Of a DNA stretch of 64,000 nucleotides, positions 56,727-64,000 are shown piece after piece. Within the stretch, counting starts at the first letter, position 1, and each line of letters begins with the position of its first letter. The translations under genes were made by a program, and so were the position numbers. The stretch is from JACPYG01 sp038063015 (GTDB lineage: Bacteria > Patescibacteriota > Minisyncoccia > Minisyncoccales > Staskawiczbacteraceae). Under the pieces are notes generated by a model. It did not search any database. It was given only the letters and a program-made list of their open reading frames with translations, and was not told the DNA's origin. The stretch spans positions 62,001 through 126,000 of the forward strand of contig JBBTVX010000001.1 in NCBI GenBank assembly GCA_038063015.1. The letters are read 5' to 3'.

Positions 56727-57721
56727 TTAAAAAGCCTGATATTTTTCTGCAAATAACTCATAAAATAATCTTTTTTTAATCTTATAAGTATTCCCATGTT
56801 TTAGCAAGCCCAAATAAGAATTAAAAGTTTCTGCTTTGCTATTGTATTTTATCCTATTAAACACTCTTCTCTTGGTGGCGGGTCTTAATATCTTGTAATC
56901 TGGAAAATTTATCCAGCCAAGAAAATCAATGCCAGAATAAATTGTCTTAATAAAAACTTTATCTGGATGCAATGTGAGTTTTAATTTATTCTGCAAGAAA
57001 TTTCCGATTATTGGAATCAAATTTTCCAAATGATCTCTGTTTTGAGACAAAATAACAAAATCGTCTGCGTATCTTATGTAATATTTTATTTTTAATTTAT
57101 GTTTTATAAATTGGTCAAACTCGTTTAGGTAAATATTGGCGAATAATTGGCTGGTTAAATTTCCGAGCGGCAAGCCGTTTGGTTTAAAACTTTCAATTAT
57201 TTCTCGAGAAGATTTAAGATATTTTTATCAGTAATGTGTTTTTGTAAAATCTCAATTAAAGTTTTTTGGTCAACGCTGGCAAAAAACTTTTTAACATCGC
57301 ACTTTAAAATCCAACAGGGTTTAGTGTTGTTTTTTGAAACAATACGGCTGAAGTCTCCAAATCTGTTTATTGCCTTGTGCATTCCCTTATTATTTCTGCA
57401 GGAAAACGAATCTGAAATAAATGTTTTATCAAAAAACGGGTATAATATACGATATACGGCATGGTGTAATAATCTGTCTCGGACGTCGGCTTTATGTATT
57501 ATCCGTGGCTTAGGGTCGTTTATTCTAAAACGTTGATATCCACCATGTTTGTAAACATGATTTTTTAAATCTTCATACAGTGATAAAATATTATCCATTA
57601 AATAGAACGAAAACTCGCAAACGTCTTTTTTATTCCTCTTTCCCTTAATGAATTCTTCCCAAGCAAAAAGTAAATTATCAATACTAATAATGTCTTCAAA
57701 TTTATAAAAATTATTTATCAT
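56727..57721 (-). pseudogene. DGR reverse transcriptase, split by one frameshift
   Basis: Two readings make up one protein. The 5' part (57721-57197, 174 residues) has YQRFRINDPKPRIIHKADVR, SFSCRNNKGMHKAINRF and the palm motif WILKCDVKKFFASVDQ with the first catalytic Asp. The 3' part (57173-56727) has LPLGNLTSQLFANIYLNEFD and YIRYADDFVIL, then FLGWINFPDYK. LGNLTSQ in place of QGxxxSP is the mark of DGR reverse transcriptases. The readings join by a -1 shift near 57205-57210: GAG AAA TAA becomes GAG AAA ATA ATT if one A is added to the run, giving EKIIESFKPNG. It could be a real inactivating deletion, a programmed shift or an assembly error. Confidence 0.8.
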
Positions 57722-57728
57722 TTATATT

Positions 57729-58133
57729 ATGAACCAATTAAATTTTCACAATCAAAATATAAATAATAATACGGCTTCTAATCCCCCCCCCAGCCAATTT
57801 AGCTTAGGTATTATTCAAAAACTAACTCAGGTTTATAAATTGTGGCACGAATATTTTCCCTGTTTTCCAAAAAGTTCAAGATATACTCTCGGCGTAAAAA
57901 TTGACTCTTTGTTTTTGGGAGTAATTGAAGAAATAATAAAAGCAAGTAGTTCGGACAAAACAGAAAAATTAATCTTTCTTAGGGTTGCTTCTGTTAAATT
58001 AGACCTGTTGAAATTTTTTTTGCAAATTGCTTGGGAAATAAAATCTTTAAACCACAAAAAATATATAAATCTTTCTGAAAAACTAAATGAAGTTGGAAAA
58101 ATGCTGGGGGGATGGATTAAATCGTTAAAGTAA
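57729..58133 (+). CDS. avd: Avd-like DGR accessory four-helix protein
   Basis: A 134-residue protein. After a polar tail (NQNINNNTASNPPPSQF) come four predicted helices: IIQKLTQVYKLWHEYFPCF, TLGVKIDSLFLGVIEEIIKA, VKLDLLKFFLQIAWEIKSL and KYINLSEKLNEVGKMLGGWI. This is the Avd/23S-intervening-sequence fold; Avd binds the reverse transcriptase and template RNA in DGRs. It lies next to the RT but on the opposite strand, 7 bp away. A run of nine C residues (57783-57791) encodes the three prolines, a possible slippage site. A start after this run would give a protein of usual Avd length. Confidence 0.82.
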   Translation: MNQLNFHNQNINNNTASNPPPSQFSLGIIQKLTQVYKLWHEYFPCFPKSSRYTLGVKIDSLFLGVIEEIIKASSSDKTEKLIFLRVASVKLDLLKFFLQIAWEIKSLNHKKYINLSEKLNEVGKMLGGWIKSLK

Positions 58134-58154
58134 AAACCACCTTAAAAAAGGTGG
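58132..58154 (-). terminator. Terminator of the template-repeat RNA
   Basis: CCACC (58137-58141) pairs with GGTGG (58150-58154). Reading leftward the stem is followed by TTTTT, ending RNA that comes from the template repeat. It overlaps the avd stop codon. On the plus strand an A-run follows, so it serves the minus strand. Confidence 0.65.
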
Positions 58155-58168
58155 AAAAATAAAGAGAG

Positions 58169-58296
58169 TTGCGGGAGGCGACGAGCCGACAGTTAGGATT
58201 GAAGTCGTTATCAAGCCAGTTGTAGCTCAGATACCAGCGGTTGCCGTTCCAATAAAGGTAAAACACATAGCGGTTGCCATTCGGACTCTGCCAAAC
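58169..58296 (-). repeat. DGR template repeat (TR)
   Basis: A 128-bp copy of the 3' end of the target gene, offset 539 bp from the variable repeat. Read on the minus strand it is rich in AAC and AAT codons (NGNRYVFYLYWNGNRWYLSY), as DGR templates are. It is not part of an intact gene. Its 3' 23 bases match the variable repeat exactly (TGTCGGCTCGTCGCC and on). Confidence 0.9.
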
Positions 58297-58500
58297 AAAA
58301 ATGTATAAAGCGTCATCTATATCACTGCCCCTTGAATACTCTCGGAGCTGTATCTAATTCGGTATCTAAAATACCTTAACGCCCTATACCAAGTATCTTC
58401 GTTTTTTACTAATCAGGAGCGACTCTTCCAGGGGCCGTAACCACTGGAATTCTGCGCTTTCCTGAAATATAGAATTCGGCCACCTGAAGTCGTAACCGTT
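58297..58500 (-). pseudogene. Degenerate coding-like sequence upstream of the template repeat
   Basis: On the minus strand one frame reads FQESAEFQWLRPLEESLLIS and then, after two or three stops, REYSRGSDIDDALYIFVWQS leading in frame into the template repeat. This looks like the remains of a former target gene or an extended template RNA. No complete ORF is present. The remainder of 58501-58594 shows no gene. Confidence 0.4.
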
Positions 58501-58594
58501 GCATTACAAATTTATCTGTTTTTATACTTCATCCCATCATCCACTGACCGCAGACTTATTAGCCTAATATCCAATTTTAATTTTATCATAAAAA

Positions 58595-58638
58595 TACAAA
58601 AAAAGAAGTCCTGTTTTGCAAAAGCAAAACAGGACTTT
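58595..58638 (-). terminator. Strong terminator after the DGR target gene
   Basis: AAGTCCTGTTTTGC (58606-58619) pairs perfectly with GCAAAACAGGACTT (58624-58637), 14 bp with a 4-nt loop. On the minus strand it is followed by CTTTTTTTGT. It separates the target gene from the template repeat. Confidence 0.9.
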
Positions 58639-58700
58639 ACGCCAAGGATTCAAGGAACCAAAATTTGTGGAAAACCAAGGTTCCAAGCACCCAAGTTTTT

Positions 58701-59258
58701 CTAATACTTGCGGGAGGCGACGAGCCGACAGCGGGAAATGAAGTCGTTATCAAGCCAGCTGTAGCTCAGATACCAGCGGCAGCCGTACCAATAAAGGTCA
58801 AACACAGCGCGGTAGCCACTCGGACTCTGCCAAACTTCAGGAAATACTAAGTAATATTTCCTCCAGTCAGCGGGAATCCTATCTTGATCCCGAAGCATGG
58901 CTTCGGCATGACGAAGTCCGGTAAGAATGCCTTGTTTTTTGGCTATCTTAACCATTTCTTCGCCACCGAGGCAACTTTCTCCCGGTTCCAGAAACTCCGC
59001 CAGAAACGACTCGAATTCGCCTTCTTCGGCGACAACCGGCTCGAGACATTCCCAGTTAGTCATATCGCGTTCGACGTTAGCAATGAGTTCGAACACGAGA
59101 TCGACCACGACCTTAGCCGCGCTGATCAGTACTAACATCAACTTATCCAATATGCCATCGGCATTTTGGCCAAGCGAGGTGACGTGGCTGGGGGTGAAAC
59201 CCTTGGCCTCAAAAGCTTCCATCAACTGATGCGTCTGACCCTCAGAATAAGAAGACAT
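58701..59258 (-). CDS. DGR target protein with variable C-terminal region
   Basis: A 185-residue protein from ATG 59258, which has an AGGA site 8 nt upstream; the reading to 59291 starts from TTG. The N-terminal domain (SSYSEGQTHQLMEAFEAKGF, then SLGQNADGILDKL) is a small module I have only seen described as hypothetical in this kind of genome. An acidic middle follows. The last 44 residues are the variable repeat, with the VWQSPSGY, LYWYGCRWYLSYSWLDNDF and CRLVASRKY pattern of C-type-lectin-like DGR ends. There is no signal peptide, so the protein may act inside the cell or be exported otherwise. Promoter, leader hairpin and terminator are its own. Confidence 0.85.
   Translation of the reverse strand: MSSYSEGQTHQLMEAFEAKGFTPSHVTSLGQNADGILDKLMLVLISAAKVVVDLVFELIANVERDMTNWECLEPVVAEEGEFESFLAEFLEPGESCLGGEEMVKIAKKQGILTGLRHAEAMLRDQDRIPADWRKYYLVFPEVWQSPSGYRAVFDLYWYGCRWYLSYSWLDNDFISRCRLVASRKY
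58708..58835 (-). repeat. DGR variable repeat (VR)
   Basis: Matches the template repeat 58169-58296 at 114 of 128 positions. In coding-strand terms 10 of the 14 mismatches are at template A (AAC to TAC, TGC, AGC and CGC; AAT to AGT and ATT; and the A of TAT). Four are not (T to G twice, and CCT to TCC). Confidence 0.9.
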
Positions 59259-59312
59259 GTCTTCTGTCCTTTCTGGCACGTGTGCCAACAAATCAAGCTT
59301 GACTAACCGACA

Positions 59313-59370
59313 TGGCAGTCATAGCCAGAAAACAACAAATTTCTTTATTGATTTTTGGCTATGACCGCCA
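59313..59370 (-). promoter_or_regulatory. Leader hairpin of the DGR target gene
   Basis: TGGCAGTCATAGCCA (59313-59327) pairs with TGGCTATGACCGCCA (59356-59370), 14 of 15 positions, in the transcript leader about 55 nt before the start codon. It could control target expression. The gap 59292-59525 otherwise holds only the promoter. Confidence 0.55.
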
Positions 59371-59409
59371 GTTTTTCAAATATTTTTATTAAAAAGAACT
59401 ATATTTTTT

Positions 59410-59437
59410 ATATTAACATATCTATATATCTTGTCAA
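59410..59437 (-). promoter_or_regulatory. Promoter of the DGR target gene
   Basis: TTGACA (59432-59437) and TAATAT (59410-59415) on the minus strand, spacing 16 bp, giving a leader of about 145 nt. Confidence 0.65.
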
Positions 59438-59525
59438 ATCATCATATTAACTCTCTCCTGTTTCATCGTGTCGCGGTCTTTTTTTATTATAGCACAATAA
59501 TATATTTTATAGTATTAATAACATA

Positions 59526-61136
59526 ATGAGTAAAAAATTTAATCTATTTTTATTAAATTCAACCACCGACCTTCATCCAAGGACGTGGATTTGCGCGGGT
59601 GGAAAAAATATTGGCAGGTTATTTAAAAAGTTAAAAAAAGAAGTTGTTAAAAGTAAAAAATTTTGCAAACAATGGTCATATAATAATTTAAACAATAATC
59701 TCAGATGTTCGCCATCCACAATCAAAGAAACCCTACGATTAGAACGCAAATTTTATCCAATTCCTATAATATTAGAACTACTAAAATTCACTAAAAATAA
59801 AAATAAGTTTTTAAATATATTTAAAAATAACATTGAATATTTAAAGGTAAATTCTGCCTCTGCTAAACCTATAAAAGCTGTAAACAGATTAAATAACAAT
59901 TTAGCTAAAATTTTAGGAGCATTTATGGCCGATGGCAGCCTTAGTGTGCAAGTTATATTTTCAGACAAAGATCCTATAAGGTTAAAAATATTAGAGCGGA
60001 AATTGAAAAAAATAAAAATTCATTATTCTGCAGGTAATTGCCCGTCCAGAAATCAGCGCTACCTCAGCATACAAGTTAACTCTAAAAATTTAAGATTTCT
60101 GAACGAATTTCTCAAAAATTCGGGCCTCTTAATTCAAACACATTATAGTATAGGGCTTACTGATGCGTATAAAGATAATGTTGAAATGTTTACTAAGTGG
60201 ATAAAAGATGAATTTAATATTAATCCAAACCGATTTGAAAAAAAGAAAAATGCATGGCGCGTCTGCTTTTCGAATAAAATTTTGGCTAGATATTTGATCA
60301 TATTTTTTGAAGCTATTCCGGGACCAAAATGTTTTACCGCTTTTGAACCTAAAATTATAAAAACATCTCATCTGGGGATAAGGAAATCTTTTGCCAGAGG
60401 AGCATTAATGTTTGATGGGTGCGTTTCAAAAAATAATAAAATTTTATTCAGTACGGTTAGTAAAAATTTTCATAGTTCCATAAAACAAATATGGCTAAAA
60501 GATAAAATTAAATTTGGAGAATCGATACTTACACGAAAATCTGGCTATAATAATAAAATTACAGCATATAATCTTTTTACTACCGCAGAAAACAAAAAGA
60601 ATAAACTTTTCGCTTATTTCGAACCAAACACTCAAAAATGGAAACTTCTTTGCTGGCTAAGCGGCAATCTAGAAAACCCTCCAATTATTAAATCTGAAAA
60701 ATGTTTTTCTATATATGAACTAATAAAATTGATAAGGAGGGCTAAAATTTGTGATACGAATTTCATTAAAAATCATTTTAAATTAACCCATACTACAATT
60801 AGAATTTATTTAAAAATTTTGAAAAATCAGAGAAAAATAAGATTAACAAATAAACCAAAAAATTTAAGCATTTATATTGATCAAAATGCAACAATCTTTC
60901 TGGAGAAAAACTTTCACAATGCAATGTTCAATAAAATAAAAATTGACTTTGGGAATTACAAAAATTGTGCGAAATTCTTGGATATCCACAAAGCAACCTT
61001 TTCCAATTGGCGAATAAAAAAAACCATGATTCCTCTTCGCGTCCTTAAACAATTTTGTAATGTATTAAAAATTAATTTTAATAAAGTTAGTAAAAATGTA
61101 GAAAAAATTGACAGAGAAATCGCGGAAATTATTTAA
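59526..61136 (+). CDS. LAGLIDADG homing-endonuclease-like protein, free-standing
   Basis: A 536-residue protein. Two LAGLIDADG-type motifs are seen: AKILGAFMADGSLSV (about residues 128-142) and FARGALMFDGCVSKN (about 292-306), each with the acidic metal residue. The spacing is that of a two-motif single-chain enzyme. A helix-turn-helix-like C-terminal part (LTHTTIRIYLKILKNQRKIR) follows. Codon use is AT-rich. It is not inside an intein or an intron that I can see. It lies beside the DGR and ends with an 8-nt overlap with glyS. Host target unknown. Confidence 0.75.
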   Translation: MSKKFNLFLLNSTTDLHPRTWICAGGKNIGRLFKKLKKEVVKSKKFCKQWSYNNLNNNLRCSPSTIKETLRLERKFYPIPIILELLKFTKNKNKFLNIFKNNIEYLKVNSASAKPIKAVNRLNNNLAKILGAFMADGSLSVQVIFSDKDPIRLKILERKLKKIKIHYSAGNCPSRNQRYLSIQVNSKNLRFLNEFLKNSGLLIQTHYSIGLTDAYKDNVEMFTKWIKDEFNINPNRFEKKKNAWRVCFSNKILARYLIIFFEAIPGPKCFTAFEPKIIKTSHLGIRKSFARGALMFDGCVSKNNKILFSTVSKNFHSSIKQIWLKDKIKFGESILTRKSGYNNKITAYNLFTTAENKKNKLFAYFEPNTQKWKLLCWLSGNLENPPIIKSEKCFSIYELIKLIRRAKICDTNFIKNHFKLTHTTIRIYLKILKNQRKIRLTNKPKNLSIYIDQNATIFLEKNFHNAMFNKIKIDFGNYKNCAKFLDIHKATFSNWRIKKTMIPLRVLKQFCNVLKINFNKVSKNVEKIDREIAEII

Positions 61137-62451
61137 TCGATTTTCCAAGTGATAAAAATTTTTCTCCTCTTAAAATTTTATCTACGGTTTCTTTAACCTT
61201 TATAATATTTATCCTTATCTGTTTCATAGTATCTCTGTCTCTTAAAGTAACTGTATTATCACTTAATGTCTGAAAATCTGCCGTAACTGACAGAATAGTG
61301 CCTATTTCGTCTTGAGAATAATATCTCTTTCCGATATTGCCCCTATCGTCAAAAGCAACATTAAAATCTTTTTTCAACATATCATACACTTCTCTCGCTT
61401 TTTTCACAAGCTCCGGTTTATTTTTTAAAAGAGGAAACACAGCAACTTTATAGGGAGCCAGGCTCGGTTTTAATTTTAAAATTACCCTTTCTTTTTCCTC
61501 AACATAAGCGTCGCACAAAACAGCCAAAACCGACCTATCTACGCCCCAGGTTGGTTCTATAACATGAGGATATAATTTTTCGCCCGTCTCTGCGTCTTCA
61601 TAGGGGGGCTCTGCAAAATGATTTTTCAAGTCAAAATCGGTTCTGTAGGCTAAACCGTAAAGCTCGTCTCTGCCAAAAGGAAAATCATATTCAAAATCAA
61701 TTGTCTTTTTAGAATAATGAGCTCTATTTTCTGGAAGACACTCGCATTCGTGAATATTTTTTCGGTTGATACCAAGCAAATCAATCCAATTCCACATTTC
61801 TTTTTTCCATTCATCAAATGATTTTTCCCAATTTTCTTTTTTTATAAAATATTCAATTTCCATTTGTTCAAATTCTCTTGTGCGAAAAATAAAATTTCCC
61901 GGAGTGATTTCGTTTCTAAAGGCTTTTCCGATTTGAGCTATTCCAAAAGGAATTTTTTTCCTTGAAGTTTCTAAAACATTTTTAAAGTCAACAAACATTG
62001 CCTGCGCGGTTTCCGGCCTGAAATAAACCGTGTTATCGGCATTTTCAACAGGACCTAAAAAAGTTTTGAGCATTAAATTAAATTGTTTTGGCTCTGTCAA
62101 TTCTCCTCCGCAATCGGGGCATTTATTTTTTTCCAAATGGTCCCTTCTAAATCTGCGGTGGCATTTTTTGCATTCTACTAATGGGTCGTTAAAAGTTTCC
62201 ATATGTCCTGAATTCTCCCAAACTTTTGTATTCATTATTAAGGCCGCATCTATGCCGACTATATCGTCTCGATTATGCACAAAATGTTTCCACCAAAAAT
62301 TTTTTATATTATTTTTTAATTCAACTCCCAGCGGCCCGTAATCAAACGAATTGGATAGTCCTCCGTAAATTTCCGACCCGGGGAAAACAAAACCTCTTCT
62401 CTTGCATAAAGAAACTATTTTTTCCATTAAATTATTTTCTGTTTTTTTCAT
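61129..62451 (-). CDS. glyS: Glycine-tRNA ligase (alpha2, archaeal/eukaryotic type)
   Basis: A 440-residue class II synthetase from ATG 62451 (MKKTENNLMEKIVSLCKRRG); a reading to 62493 overlaps the previous gene. Motif 2 is FRNEITPGNFIFRTREFEQM, and DYGPLGVELKNNIKNFWW is near the start. A zinc site CKKCHRRF/CPDCGG lies at about 93-120. The anticodon domain is at about 335-430 (YKVAVFPLLKNKPEL). It is the single-chain type, not the bacterial GlyQ-GlyS tetramer. It follows the pilin-like gene by 20 nt. Confidence 0.95.
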   Translation of the reverse strand: MKKTENNLMEKIVSLCKRRGFVFPGSEIYGGLSNSFDYGPLGVELKNNIKNFWWKHFVHNRDDIVGIDAALIMNTKVWENSGHMETFNDPLVECKKCHRRFRRDHLEKNKCPDCGGELTEPKQFNLMLKTFLGPVENADNTVYFRPETAQAMFVDFKNVLETSRKKIPFGIAQIGKAFRNEITPGNFIFRTREFEQMEIEYFIKKENWEKSFDEWKKEMWNWIDLLGINRKNIHECECLPENRAHYSKKTIDFEYDFPFGRDELYGLAYRTDFDLKNHFAEPPYEDAETGEKLYPHVIEPTWGVDRSVLAVLCDAYVEEKERVILKLKPSLAPYKVAVFPLLKNKPELVKKAREVYDMLKKDFNVAFDDRGNIGKRYYSQDEIGTILSVTADFQTLSDNTVTLRDRDTMKQIRINIIKVKETVDKILRGEKFLSLGKSIK

Positions 62452-62471
62452 AATTTTATTTATCTTATCTT

Positions 62472-63326
62472 TTATTCTAATTGATTTATGCATTGAATTC
62501 CATTAAAACATTTTCCTGCGGGACATTCGCAATTTTTTACTTGTTTTGCATATTTGGGATCAGGGGTGCAAGCGCAACCGCCCACAATACAATTATTATA
62601 AAAATCAACCGAGCTGGAACAATAACAAGTTATTGTTGACACTTTCCCGCCAGAAACAATACAGCTTTCTTCTTTTGTCGCTGTTCCCCCCATAAAAATA
62701 AATGTAGAAAGCATTAAATGTGATATTTTGTTATTATTAATTGGATCTTGCAAATTTGGATTTTCTTCAGCTATGGGAAAAGAGAAACGATAAATATAAT
62801 CGTTAGTGGCCACATAAATCCATTCTTGATTTTGGTCATAAACAAAAACTTCATTTAACTCGTAAGCCGAAAATCCTGAAATAGTTAATTCTTGACTGGT
62901 TTTATAGCTAATTCTGCCAATATCTTCTAATGTATTTTTCTGTAACATTTGTTGAACAAAATCCTTTGCTGATAATTTTTCTGGGTTTGCTTGAACTCTA
63001 ATCTCAAAATCAAAAATCTTTGTTTGGGGAGCTGGAGCAATAAAATTAATCCTGTCTTTTACTTCGGGCAAAATATTTACCGACCAATCGGCGGGATGTT
63101 TTGTTTGAAAACCATAATCGTAATTTGAGTAAGTTTGCCAATCAGCGGTTTCGTCTACCGGCGTTTTATTTTGATTTGCTTGATAAGATATTACTTGCTC
63201 TTTATTCTGCGTTGAATAAAAATAATTATACGCCATAAACCCCGATATTGCCAAAACAGCTATCAAAATAACTATTTCTACAACTGCTAAAATTGAAAAT
63301 CCCTTTTCAAAATCTTGATTTTTCAT
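62472..63326 (-). CDS. Pilin-like or anchored protein with PsbP-like domain
   Basis: A 284-residue protein. The N-terminus KGFSILAVVEIVILIAVLAI is a hydrophobic helix that resembles a prepilin leader with the Glu kept at position 17 but not in the classical FTLIE form. A domain beginning WQTYSNYDYGFQTKHPADWS (about 60-200) resembles the PsbP/photosystem-like fold seen in bacterial lipoproteins. The C-terminus has many cysteines (about 225-280, CACTPDPKYAKQVKNCECPA), perhaps disulfide-bonded or metal-binding. Exported, function unknown. It lies 7 nt after the next upstream gene. Confidence 0.65.
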   Translation of the reverse strand: MKNQDFEKGFSILAVVEIVILIAVLAISGFMAYNYFYSTQNKEQVISYQANQNKTPVDETADWQTYSNYDYGFQTKHPADWSVNILPEVKDRINFIAPAPQTKIFDFEIRVQANPEKLSAKDFVQQMLQKNTLEDIGRISYKTSQELTISGFSAYELNEVFVYDQNQEWIYVATNDYIYRFSFPIAEENPNLQDPINNNKISHLMLSTFIFMGGTATKEESCIVSGGKVSTITCYCSSSVDFYNNCIVGGCACTPDPKYAKQVKNCECPAGKCFNGIQCINQLE

Positions 63327-63333
63327 ACTTTTA

Positions 63334-64000
63334 TTATTGCACTATTCCGCCCCCGGAGCCGCTTGGGTCGTCGGGCAAACTGGTGTTTATCGGCAGGGCT
63401 TTACCCTGGGTGATAGCTCCTGTAAATTGGTCTTCCGCAGAAATAGTCACCTCGCCAATAATAGGGACCGTCCCTCCTTTTTGGGAATAATCGGGGATTA
63501 AGGAAGCCTGAAAAGAAAGAGAAGGAGCATTGCTTGAAATTCCCGCATCAACCGCAATAGTTGCTCCGCCAGAAACATTCCAAACTATTTCCCGGCTATT
63601 ATTATCAAATGAAAAATTTGAAAATTCATTTTCTGGCGAAACTTTTCCGGTCAAACTTACATTTCGCGGCAAAATTGCTCTTACTTTTGCGTTTTTAATA
63701 TCGTTAAAATAGTTTTTGATATCCCAGGTTATCGTATAAGTTGTCGACGTATCGGCTATCGGCGGAATAGGGCCTGAATTTGTAATTCCGGCTTGGCTTG
63801 AATAAAAACCTTTTTGTAAAACTTCTAATTTTGAATTGACTTTTGTTTGAAACTCGTTGCTGATTTGAGAAATATCGACTTTATTTTTTATTATTGTATT
63901 ATTATTTTCCGAATTAGATTGGGTCCAGTCGTTTTTTAACTGAACATCAAACTCAACCTTGCCCTCTTGCTGGGGGGCTAAATATCTCAATTCTGGCACT
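63334..64000 (-). CDS. Surface protein with DUF11/Ig-like repeats (5' end outside window)
   Basis: At least 221 residues, entering from the right edge; the GTG at 63997-63999 is probably internal. It is Asn/Ser/Thr-rich and beta-type, with AILPRNVSLTGKVSPENEF and NSREIVWNVSGGATIAVDAG, similar to DUF11 and other adhesin-like repeats. It ends in a Gly-rich tail (DPSGSGGGIVQ). Likely exported and cell-surface bound. It is transcribed together with the gene at 62472. Confidence 0.6.
   Translation of the reverse strand, partial: VPELRYLAPQQEGKVEFDVQLKNDWTQSNSENNNTIIKNKVDISQISNEFQTKVNSKLEVLQKGFYSSQAGITNSGPIPPIADTSTTYTITWDIKNYFNDIKNAKVRAILPRNVSLTGKVSPENEFSNFSFDNNSREIVWNVSGGATIAVDAGISSNAPSLSFQASLIPDYSQKGGTVPIIGEVTISAEDQFTGAITQGKALPINTSLPDDPSGSGGGIVQ

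Noticed and set aside
56727..57721. Group II intron or retron reverse transcriptase
   Set aside because: The LGNLTSQ motif, the adjacent Avd protein and the template/variable pair fit a DGR; there is no intron domain V or maturase domain, and no retron msr/msd.
58884..59229. Plus-strand ORFs across the DGR target gene
   Set aside because: They are antisense shadows of the target coding region with no Shine-Dalgarno site.
1..64000. CRISPR arrays and Cas genes
   Set aside because: No regularly spaced direct repeats or recognisable Cas proteins were seen.
1..64000. UGA recoded to glycine (Gracilibacteria/SR1 code)
   Set aside because: Several conserved proteins end at TGA at normal family length, for example topA, so the standard bacterial code fits.

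Overview
The window is a low-GC bacterial chromosome segment that reads like a member of the Candidate Phyla Radiation (Patescibacteria, probably Parcubacteria). Reasons seen in the sequence: small genes packed with 1-40 nt gaps, a DUF5667/ECF sigma pair, prepilin-like and lamin-tail surface proteins, an FtsZ with no C-terminal tail, an S21-YqeY pair, an intergenic NrdD/NrdG-ComEC block, and a diversity-generating retroelement (DGR) of the style common in that group. UGA is used as a stop. The taxonomic placement is inference.

Layout. 1-2.9 kb: the end of a secreted peptidoglycan-binding protein, a 316-bp GIY-YIG unit bounded by perfect 21-bp inverted repeats, and a sigma factor with its DUF5667 partner. 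3-9.8 kb: a DeoR-type regulator, a long palindromic repeat, then a clpB-led operon with a protease-like protein that has lost its catalytic residues, a pilin-like protein and a lamin-tail protein. 9.8-13.5 kb: an island of higher-GC small ORFs, two copies of a structured RNA motif each followed by a terminator, an opposite-strand RNA with a consensus promoter, and an insertion sequence. 13.5-18.5 kb: HtrA and a probable glycolipid/glycan operon. 18.6-27.2 kb: a carbonic-anhydrase-like gene, comEC-nrdG-nrdD, ftsZ-ftsA-ybeY. 27.4-31.6 kb: NYN protein, a nuclease-like gene broken at a G7 tract, and a Type IIG restriction-modification enzyme. 31.8-40 kb: yqeY-rpsU-hisS-lepB, pth, topA, a RelA/SpoT homologue and tRNA-Leu(CAA), with two further palindromic repeats. 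40-56.7 kb: PAP2, glyA, a ClpP-like protein, an HD protein, TsaC, a nucleotidyltransferase, IorAB, leuS, a Nudix protein, TatD, CsrA, metG, an AI-2E family transporter, an M16 protease and a GT2 glycosyltransferase. 56.7-59.4 kb: the DGR. 59.5-64 kb: a free-standing LAGLIDADG protein, glyS and two secreted proteins.

The most distinctive system is the DGR. A reverse transcriptase with the LGNLTSQ and YADD motifs (split by one frameshift), an Avd-like helical protein on the opposite strand, a 128-bp template repeat (58169-58296) and a matching 128-bp variable repeat (58708-58835) at the 3' end of a target gene are all present. Ten of the 14 template/variable mismatches fall on template adenines, as adenine mutagenesis predicts. 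The other four, together with the frameshift, suggest the element may no longer be active, or that the assembly has an indel.

Genes here fall into two styles. Housekeeping operons have weak or no Shine-Dalgarno sites, and a few (clpB, the sigma gene) have a -10 box right at the ATG, as in leaderless transcription. Isolated small genes (9895, 10491, 18639, 34575, 41870, 42618, 49688, csrA, the DGR target) mostly have a near-consensus promoter, a clear Shine-Dalgarno site and an intrinsic terminator.
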